Positions 56,529 through 64,000 of a DNA stretch of 64,000 nucleotides are shown here, piece after piece; positions within the stretch are counted from its first letter, which is position 1, and each line of letters opens with the position of its first letter. This DNA comes from Rhipidocladum racemiflorum (taxonomy: Eukaryota; Streptophyta; Magnoliopsida; Poales; Poaceae): contig CM070581.1 in assembly GCA_036346355.1 (NCBI GenBank), positions 43,171,849 through 43,235,848 on the forward strand, written 5' to 3'. The notes under the pieces are model-generated. The model was not told where the DNA came from and did no database searches. It saw only the letters and a list, made by a program, of their open reading frames with translations. Position numbers and translations under genes: made by a program.

Positions 56529-56790
56529 CAAGACGCAAGAGTGAAGAAGGCTTTGCCCGGAAGCCTCCCATGAGGCATGGTGTTAGGGCATTTAATGCGG
56601 GGCATGGCGCTAGGCTCCTTTTTCTGACATGCCACAACTGGTCTGTCATGGGAAATGCGCCGTCCTGACGGTCCGTGATGTAGCGGCACAAAGAAGGAGG
56701 CCTCAAGATGGGATGTCATTAATGGAATGTAATTAATGAGCCGTGTAGCGGCGTAGTTTTGTCCCCCCACTTGCCCAGGCCGACCGTAGG

Positions 56791-56798
56791 TATATAAG
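56791..56798 (+). promoter_or_regulatory. Element D LTR TATA box
   Basis: TATATAAG, about 270 bases after the G-box array and before a purine-rich leader. Matches the TATATAAGGGG of the Tat LTR. Confidence 0.7.
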
Positions 56799-57113
56799 GG
56801 CGGATGGGTGTACGTGGGGAGGGGGGAGGAGAGGACGATGAGAGGAGAGGACGACAAGAGGAGAAAGAGGACGATGAGAGGAGAAAGAGGGCACGAACGA
56901 GAGCTTTGGCTAAGATTAACAAAGACCTCAGATAGGACGTAGGGCTATTACCCACCTAGGGGGCCCGAACCTGGGAAAATCAAGTGTGTCCACTGGTTAT
57001 CTTCTCGAGGATGGCAAGGAGAGAGTGACCAGATTACATCTCCGCTAAGCACACCCCCAAACCGAACTAAAACCTCCCTCGCGGGAGGATCCTTTCATAA
57101 AAAACGCCGACAG

Positions 57114-57131
57114 GGGCGCGCCAGGTAGGGG
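57114..57131 (+). other. Element D primer-binding site
   Basis: GGGCGCGCCAGGTAGGGG, one base different from the Tat site. Starts one base after the LTR end. Confidence 0.8.
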
Positions 57132-57299
57132 TGCGCTGTTGGCATACTTCGGTTTGACTCCAGCCATTCCCGGCGAAATCCATCAAAGGTCCGTCCTTCG
57201 GGAGGATGGCGGGGTTCGCATACAACACCACCACCCGTAGCTGGTGCTGCCAGTCCTCCGGCTGCACCCACTCACTCTCCCCGGTCGAAGGGCGACTCC

Positions 57300-58625
57300 G
57301 TGCCGCTTCCAACCGGGGGCGCCGAGGCCTCTCGAGGGGTCGTCGGGCCCCCGACTCGCCGTCGACTGGCATGGGAAGAAGCTCCCCCGGCCCAGAACCT
57401 GCGCGCGGCGCGTCTCCTGCTGAGTCATCCACCTCTGGACGTCGCAGGGGACAACCCCGCCGCACCTTGGCTCCGGGATGTGGTCCGCCTCATGGAGGCA
57501 GCCTAGCTTTGAGTAGGGACTTCCGATCGATCCCCAACCGACGGAACTCCCCCCTCGAAGGGGCGTGTTCACTCTTCCCACACCTCAAGAAGCCCGGGCG
57601 GGAGACGTATTGGCCAGGAGGGCCCAAGCAGGCACCCCGGCCCCGATGGGGGCCGCGGGGTCACGGAGGATCATCACAGGGGGCTCTGGCGATGGCGCAG
57701 CGGTGATTCTCTCGGCCGCTAGCGCGGTCACCGTCCCCAAGATTCTGAGCGCACTCTGCGTACAGTTTCTGGGGGCCGAACCCTCTCCCGAGATTCCCCC
57801 GTCCAGAGTTCGGAGGAAGTTCATTCCTCCTGCTCCCCGGGGACTCATCTTCAGCAGACCTCCGCACATTCTGAGCGTCGAGACGTCGGAACTGAGAATG
57901 ACTCCCCTTACAGTGCGGGATGCCAGGCGTTCACCCGACAGCTACGCCGCGTGGCGTGGCCTAACAGGTTTCGCCCAGCGTCCCTCGAGAAGTATGACGG
58001 CACCACCAACCCGGAGGAGTTCCTACAAATTTACACCACAGTGGTGCGTGCCGCAGGCGGGTCCAGCAGGGTGATGGCGAATTACTTCCTCACGGCCCTA
58101 ACCGGATCCGCCCGATCCTGGTTGTTGAACCTTCCGCGAGGATCGATTTCCTCGTGGGAAGGATTGTGCAACATTTTCGTCGCCAACTTCCAGGGGTCCT
58201 ACGTACAGCCGAGCGTTGAAGACGACCTCCACGCCCTTGAACAAAAGAAGGGGGAATCGTTGCGAGACTTTGTCCGGCGCTTTAGCCACTGTCGCAACAC
58301 AATTCCCCAAATTTCGGAACAATCGGTCGTCATCACCTTTCGAAGGGGCGTGCGGGACACCAAGATGCGGGAGAAACTGGCTACCCACGACATCACTACT
58401 ACCTCGGAGCTCTTCGCTCTTGCACACCGATGTGCGTGGGCAGCGGAGGCTAGAGGATTCGCACCAACTCCCGTAGCGCCCTGAGGAAAGGACGAAGCCA
58501 GCCCTTCGCGGGACCCTGGCCCCGCGACCAAGAAGAAGAAGAAGCGCGATGCGGACGAGACTAGGCGGGTCTTGGCCGCCAAGCGCCCTCGCCGGGACAA
58601 CCGGCCCAAAAGACGCGATCGCCCT
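57300..58625 (+). pseudogene. gag: Element D gag, 3'-truncated
   Basis: The capsid part 57951-58484 shows WPNRFRPASLEKYDGTTNPEEFLQIY, SWEGLCNIFVANFQGSYVQP and LRDFVRRFSHCR, clearly related to the Tat gag at 42.5 kb. There is no ATG at 57951 (the codon is GTG), so the protein must begin upstream. A frame from ATG 57300 runs toward it with stops near 57504 and 57720. TGA after position 58484 ends the capsid frame, and a lysine/arginine-rich tail continues to the truncation at 58625. Confidence 0.82.
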
Positions 58626-60082
58626 TGAAAGGATCGGTATGGCCTAGAGGGGGGTGAATAGGCAATTTTGACAATTTATCAAGATTAACTAAGCAGTTTA
58701 AAGCCAAGATCTGAACATATAAAAAGATTAAGCACCAAAAGACAATGAACAAGTGCCAAGGAATAGAGATACACGCAAAGACAAACAAAACACAGAGACA
58801 AGCGAAATTTATCACCGAGGTTCAAAGATAATTCTCCTACGTCCCCGTTAGAGCACTTCCTCGGAAGTATTGCTCCACCAGTAACTCACAACAGCAGTAT
58901 TGGATTTGTCACTAGTGTGACTCTTTTACCATTCCGGTGAGGTGAGTCCAAACCTCTCACAATGATAGTGGCCTTCCACAATCACAGTTGGACAGGTCGC
59001 ACTATAACCACTAGTAAACCATCTAGGAACAGCTAGTTCCAAGAGTAATAGACCATCCACAAGCCCTGTCTCTTGGTTCACTAGAAACTACTAAAACTAG
59101 ACTTCACTTGGAGCTGTAAGAGTGTAGGATTTTTGCTTTCAGAGTTTGAACTTGGTCTCTTTGAGGGCTTTTTAGCTTTTGGGATGCTAGATGTCAAAGT
59201 GATGTAAAGGTTCTATTTTGGGTGAGCCTCTGAACTGTTTAAATAGGCTACAGGAAGCAAATAGCCGTTATTGGCAAAAAGTAGCCGTTTGCCAATGTCA
59301 GACTGAAAAGACAACTCAAAATGATTGTATCTGATAAGGTTTGACATAGTATACAAGAGGCTCAATGTACTCCGGACCCAAATCAGCGAAAAATGCATTT
59401 ACGTCGGACCAAGAAGAGTTGGTCCGTCGTACACATGCTTTGAGCAAAAACTGGTCCGTTGAGAGACAATGAAGTGCAAGTTTACGACAGACTGAAAAAC
59501 TTGGTCTGTGGTAGAAGGCAAACTTACTGATCATGACACAAGAAGGGAATTGGTTTCAACAGCAAAACCGGTAAGTTTTAAGTTTACTACGGACCAAGAA
59601 AGGTGGTCTGATGTGAGTGAAAGATTTTTGGTCCGTTGTAACCTTAATGCACTCAAATTGGTTTTAAGGAAAAGTCTATCTGTACCGGACCCAAAAACTT
59701 GGTCTGGCGTAAATGGGAAAAGCTTGGTTTGAGTTCAGGTAAAGAAGCATTAGTATTTGACTTGAAAGGGATATGAACTCAAGACCAGATTTTTAGAGGA
59801 ATTTGAAAAGAATTAATCTAAGCTCCAAGTAGTCTCAATAAAAAGTCCTAGGAACCAAGATTTTGAACTTATGCATAATCCCTCTTTATAGTACGGTTGA
59901 AAACTAGCGCAACACATCTAACAGACTTGAATCAATTCCCAAGTCAAAGAACTAGGAATAAGGAATCCTTAATCTTGATCCTCCTTTCCGATGAAATCTA
60001 ATAAAACTAGTTTAGTTGATCATCAAGCACCAAAACCCAACAATCAGTTTAAATAAACCATTAGGGGGCCTAGATGCTTTCA
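58626..60082 (-). repeat. Sirevirus-like 3' LTR
   Basis: Plus strand TGAAAGGATC...GATGCTTTCA; inverted ends TGAAAG/CTTTCA. The minus-strand CCTATTTAAACAGT near 59233-59246 is a likely TATA box. It holds several copies of a GGACCAA/TTGGTCC inverted repeat. Confidence 0.75.
59405..59715 (-). repeat. Array of short inverted repeats in the Sirevirus-like LTR
   Basis: A perfect hairpin CGGACCAA/GAAGAG/TTGGTCCG lies at 59405-59426. Weaker versions occur at about 59483-59511, 59584-59612 and 59684-59712, and single arms near 59630. Spaced roughly 75-100 bases. Confidence 0.75.
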
Positions 60083-60440
60083 ATCTCCCCCTTTTTGGTG
60101 ATTGATGACAACACTCTTGATTTCAGATGAAAAACTTTTCTTCTTCTGCAAAAGATTGTTAGTCTGACAGAACAAAACCATAAATTTGATAGAATATGTG
60201 ATAGAATATGCTCCCCCTAAAGATGTGCTTAGGCTTAAAAAGAACTATTCTCAGAAAGTTAAGCAAAAGCACTATAGTATGATTAAGGAAACCAAGCAAG
60301 CATTAACAGCAAGAAGAGCAGAGAAAACAAAATACAAACACTTTCAGACACTTTCAGACCAACAGACCAAAGATAGTTTTTCTACTTCTACTCTAACAAC
60401 TCTAAAGATTGTTTTCTAGTCTAATTTCTCCCCCTTTGGC
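60083..60440 (-). other. Multiple polypurine tracts of the Sirevirus-like element
   Basis: On the minus strand GGGGGAG tracts occur at about 60437-60424 (CCAAAGGGGGAGAAA), 60220-60208 (CTTTAGGGGGAGC) and 60100-60083 (CCAAAAAGGGGGAGATT), the last adjoining the LTR. Confidence 0.8.
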
Positions 60441-60462
60441 ATCAATTTCCAAAAAGAAAATC

Positions 60463-62618
60463 ACTTCTTGCGTCTGGAGAAGGTCCTTTTGAACAAAGTG
60501 GATGCTCGGAGGCTGACACTTTGCCTTGGGGAAGACTGAGTTGGTTCTGCTTGCTCTAAGTGATCTTCTGCTGAGTGCTTTGGAGATTCCATAGCTTTAT
60601 CATGCCAACTGGGATAATTTGGATCTCCAGGCTGAGATTCAACTGTCTAGTTCTGAAAGTTTTCTTGAAGTTCATGAACTGAGTCAATAATTGGAATAGT
60701 CTGGTCAAAGATGATGTCACCAAGCTGTTCTTGATTTGAGACCAAATTTTTCATTGAGGCATCAAAGTGATCTATATATCCCCGAAGAGTGTGTTCCACC
60801 CCATTGATTGTATCATCATTGGTTTTGAACATACGCTCAGAAAAATCAGCAAACTGATGGAATTTAGTTTCTTGAGCATTCAGCTTGGTATTGAGGTCAT
60901 ATAGCCTGTCTTTGAGCAAGTTTTGATTGGTATTTACTTGAGTGAGCCATGTTCTGAGATCCCATTGATTGTTCTTGAGCATATCAACATTTTTGGAATT
61001 CTCATCCTTGATTCTGCCCTGTTCTTGATATATCTTGTTCATCAACTCATGGGTTTGCTGAACCTGATCATGATATTGCTGAAGAGCAGCCATGTGTTCA
61101 GTGTGCCTCAAGGCAGCTAACCTCTGTTCTTCAGCAAATCTCTCTTGGGCATCCTTCAAGTCTGAGTCGTATCGTGTCTCAAAAATGTTGAACCATTCAG
61201 GTTGATCATTCCAAGCATAATGTTATCCAATATCAGGATTTTATTCTTCATGCTCATGAGCTGTGTGATGTTGTGGAGTTGAAATATTATGAGGTAAAGC
61301 AGAACCACCTGCTTCATGATCATATACTGCAGGCCTAAATTCCTGATCTTGTACAAACCTTGAGGCAGCAGCAAGTTCTTGCAGTCTATTAATTTCTCCA
61401 AGTTCATCTCCTTCAGGATTTTCATCATGATGAGAAGGAAATCCCATAATTGAGTGCTCTGCTGGAGGTAGGAAATGATGACTTGAAGCTGGAAAAATAT
61501 GATCAGGACTAAAGTTTCCACCCTGGCTGTGTGCAAGATCTGCCTCATGATGGGATTGAGAGCTAAGGTAAATTTGGGTTGCTGCATCTCGTTCAATAGA
61601 CTGTTGCAAGGATTTTTGAGAGCCTTCCCCTATGATTTTAGTTGCTTCAAATTCAACAACCTGAGGGGGTATTGCCGGTATTGACGCTTGAGGGGTAGTC
61701 AGATGGTTGTGAAAGGTAGGTGCCTGATAACTTGGAGTATTATGACTGGCACTGTGATGACTTTGACTGTGAAAGCTTGGGATAGGTTGATCATCTCCAT
61801 CATGAGCAGGACTGTCATCACTGTCCTCTCTATGATCACTTGGATCATCTAGTGCTGGCGGTAACCTAGGTCCTTGTGCAGCAACCTAAGTGGGAAGCTT
61901 GAGTAATTTATATTTTTTGGGTTGACAGTTGAAGGACCTGCTTATCTCTTGCCGTGAAACAATCCCTTGAGCTATCAGTACTTGAGCTATTTGCTGAGCA
62001 AATGGCAAAGGACTTCCCATTCTTCTGTAAATGGCTTCCTTCATTTCTCCAAAGATATAATCTGTCAGATCAATGGGTTGCTTGGAGAGGATTAGGTGTA
62101 GCAGCCAAGCCAAAATTGGAGTAACTCCTTCTTTATATCCAGACTTAGGGAATATTGTGTGCCTCAGAATCAATAGAAGAATCTTGGCTTCGCTAGACAA
62201 GCTGTTAGCTCTATTTGCATTGAAGTTCTCTTCTGTGATATCTCTATAGATGTGTGCAGAGAGCTGAAGATCAGGCATATCACCAATCTGTCTCCATCTA
62301 TTTTTCAGGAACATTTTTGTCATGAATCCTTGTTCTGTTAACTTGAGGACCTGCAGCTCCAATTGCTGCCTCAAAATGAGGTGATCTCACGTTTCTGATT
62401 TTTCCATCAATAGAGAATAGAATGTAATGTCTTTTTTTGTTTACAAGCAAAGAGGAATAGAATTCTAGGATTCTATCTTCATTCCATGAGGCATTATTAC
62501 CTGACACCATTTCAAGTAATCCAGGAGTGGATCTGACACAATCCAATAAGTGGTATGAGCCTGTTATGGAGCAAATCTGATTCCATTCTACAAATTGATG
62601 TTTACTAAGGGCAGACAT
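60463..62618 (-). pseudogene. Env-like ORF of the Sirevirus-like element, broken
   Basis: A protein of the type called env-like, located between pol and the 3' LTR. The N-terminal part (62618-62298) has NEDRILEFYSSLLV and resembles the 'putative plant transposon protein' domain. Next comes a helical part (62374-61886) and a long His/Gln/Ser/Pro-rich middle (61885-61160) in two frames. A strong coiled coil follows (61159-60647, heptads such as LKDRLYDLNTKLNAQE), then an in-frame TAG at about 60645 and a short basic C-terminal tail to 60463. Frame changes lie near 62330 and 61600. No membrane segment is obvious. Its role in plants is not established. Confidence 0.65.
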
Positions 62619-62649
62619 TGATTTCCCTTTTCTATCATGTTTGTTTTTA

Positions 62650-63351
62650 TATGAACTTAATCTAACCGTATGATCTATATCTAACGGCTGAGATCCAATC
62701 TAGCACGGTGCAGTCTAGGGGCTATGTGGCTCAATCCTGTGCATTGGATCTAGATCCAACGACTGCTATTAGATCTAAAACCGTAACGTGGAGTTTGTGC
62801 ACGGGTGACGTGGATGAACCTGGGCCCTCGGATTTGGATCGAACGGCTGTCGAAGCTCGCGGGGTCGGCGATGGCACGGTGGAGCTAGGGTTGCCAAAGC
62901 TGGGGACGACGACCACGGCCGCGGCGTTTGGGCGCGAGTCCGACGAAGTGGATGGTACTCCCAGGTGTGCCTCGTTGTGATGGTCTCCGATTTGGGCACC
63001 AACGCGGCGGAGGATGGTGGACGGTGGTGGAAAACGGCAAAGACCACATGGACCTCTCCTCCAACTTCGGCGAGTGATTGCGGGCGGACGGTAGCGGCTT
63101 GAGCTCGGTGACCTAGGGCTACGGGTGTGCACAGAAATGGAGAACACGACACAGGTGACAGCGCATTAAATACGGTCCTCAGAGTCCGTGAAATCCGCGG
63201 AAAACGAGGCCCACTCAGGCGCGGTGGCGGAATCCGTCGGCGACTCGGAGAGGGTGATGTGGCTCGATCTCAGCCACACACGTGTTCACGATCGACGGCT
63301 GAGATCGCCAGGGCACGAATGGATCCGGACCGGTTCTGGTCGAGGTGACGT
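62650..63351 (-). repeat. Tekay-like LTR core fragment 2
   Basis: Close relative of 54049-54490, with GCGCATTAAATACGGTCC (minus-strand TATTTAA box near 63165-63172) and repeated 'ATCCAACGGC'-type words found in the nested Tekay LTR core. Ends exactly where a B-like LTR starts. Confidence 0.65.
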
Positions 63352-63639
63352 TGTGACACCGCAGAATGTGACATTTTAGAATTCGGCATTTCGGTACGAC
63401 TTTATAGCGTGTTTTTGGCCGTTTCTGGGTGTTTGGGCCTCTCCGGGGGACTTTGGGCCTTGGGGGTTGACTTGGGCCTCCGGTGGAAGGGTTTGGGCCC
63501 AAGGGGGGGACTTTTGGGTAGCCAAACCTATCCCTCACCCCTTGGTGTGCCCCCCATTCCCCTCTCCCTCAACCCTAGCCGCCACCCACCCCTCTCACCC
63601 CATGCACCTCCTCCATTGCCTCCCCTAGCCGCCACCTTA
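63352..63639 (+). repeat. B-like LTR, first 288 bases
   Basis: TGTGACACCGCAG followed by the GTTTGGGCC-rich U3 typical of LARD B. It is interrupted by another LTR of the same type. Confidence 0.75.
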
Positions 63640-64000
63640 TGTGACACCACGGAGTGTCGTAACCTTATTTAATGTGAATGTTGAGGTCAAAAACATTATG
63701 AATTATGGAATGGGAGGTTGAAACCTTACGGTATGGAGGTTAATAGCGTTTTCGGGCCATTTCCGGGCCGTTTTCGGGAGTTTGGGCCTTGCCGGGGCGT
63801 GTTGGGCCTTAGGGGGGACCCCTCGTGGGCCAAAAGTGGGGCTATCTAGCCCATGAGGGGAGAGGGGGGCAGCATGTAGCCCTTGGGGCACCCCCTGCTG
63901 CCCTAGCAGCCTCCACCTCCTCTCCCTCCCATAGCCGCCACACACCCTTTTGCCCCTTGCTTGCGCCCCCTTGCTCCCCATTGCTCCCCCACCCCTCTCC
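63640..64000 (+). repeat. B-like LTR inserted in a B-like LTR, start only
   Basis: TGTGACACCACGG, TTATTTAATGTGAATGTTGA and the later U3 and CT-rich leader follow the B LTR closely. It runs off the window. Confidence 0.8.

Larger units (their letters stand above)
56126..57112 (+). repeat. Element D 5' LTR
   Basis: TGTCGGCATATTC...AACGCCGACA, 987 bases, just before the primer site. It contains a tandem G-box array, a TATA box and a GAGAGGA-rich leader (56820-56890). Confidence 0.85.
56126..58625 (+). mobile_element. Tat-like element D, 5' part
   Basis: 5' LTR (56126-57112), primer site and gag region. It ends at 58625 where the Sirevirus-like LTR begins. It shares the primer site and the LTR motif GGCCCGAACCTG with the large Tat element, but the LTR is otherwise different. 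No pol in the window. Confidence 0.85.
58626..62640 (-). mobile_element. Sirevirus-like Ty1/copia element, 3' part
   Basis: Reading the minus strand: env-like ORF (62618 to 60463), three polypurine-like tracts, and a 3' LTR (60082-58626). The right end, near 62640, passes into a Tekay-like LTR fragment without gag or pol, so the element is truncated. Multiple polypurine tracts and an env-like gene after pol are features of Sireviruses. Assignment rests on these, not on pol. Confidence 0.75.

Overview
The window is nuclear DNA of a flowering plant, almost certainly a monocot and probably a grass. It holds no ordinary host gene that I can support. It is a retrotransposon nest: Ty3/gypsy polyproteins with a chromodomain, Tat-lineage polyproteins with an antisense extra gene, long non-coding LTR elements and a Sirevirus-like Ty1/copia fragment. 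Grass origin is inferred from element types, AT-rich spacers, CpG-rich LTR cores and plant-like splice sites. I did no database search, so the species is open.

Layout. (1) 1-8201: 3' part of a Tekay-like chromovirus (E1, + strand), decayed gag-pol and a 3.9 kb 3' LTR. (2) 8202-8603: unassigned. (3) 8604-53472: a non-coding LTR element (LARD B) whose 3' LTR was hit twice. First hit: a Tat/RIRE2-like element (15818-44338, minus strand, target duplication AGATG). Second hit: another non-coding element, LARD C (44751-52909, duplication TAATG). The Tat element itself carries a solo Tekay LTR (19518-22915, duplication ACTTC) and a complete Tekay-like element (26781-39471, minus strand, duplication GTTCA). 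All four duplications are exact, so the insertion order is read directly from sequence. (4) 53473-64000: a mosaic of Ty3/gypsy pol-tail fragments, Tekay-like LTR core fragments, B-like LTR pieces, a truncated Tat-like element D with a tandemly repeated G-box LTR, and a Sirevirus-like piece with its LTR, multiple polypurine tracts and an env-like ORF.

How the parts relate. The Tekay-like elements and LARDs B and C share cis signals despite unrelated LTR sequences: an initiator-Met tRNA primer site, a small hairpin with a GGGA (once GGGT) loop just before the polypurine tract, and an LTR leader layout with a perfect GC-type splice donor (AG then GCAAGT). That layout also has a hairpin covering a CTCAC branch-site consensus 23-25 nt before an AG acceptor. 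Stem sequences differ between families but pairing is kept. A reasonable inference is that B and C are non-autonomous elements served by Tekay-like machinery.

The Tat element carries, antisense to gag-pol, a gene of five predicted exons with four short introns (about 65-86 nt), its own TATA box, and a second antisense promoter-like unit with a 148-codon ORF. Most coding regions are broken by stops, frameshifts or insertions. No rRNA, tRNA or CRISPR features were seen.
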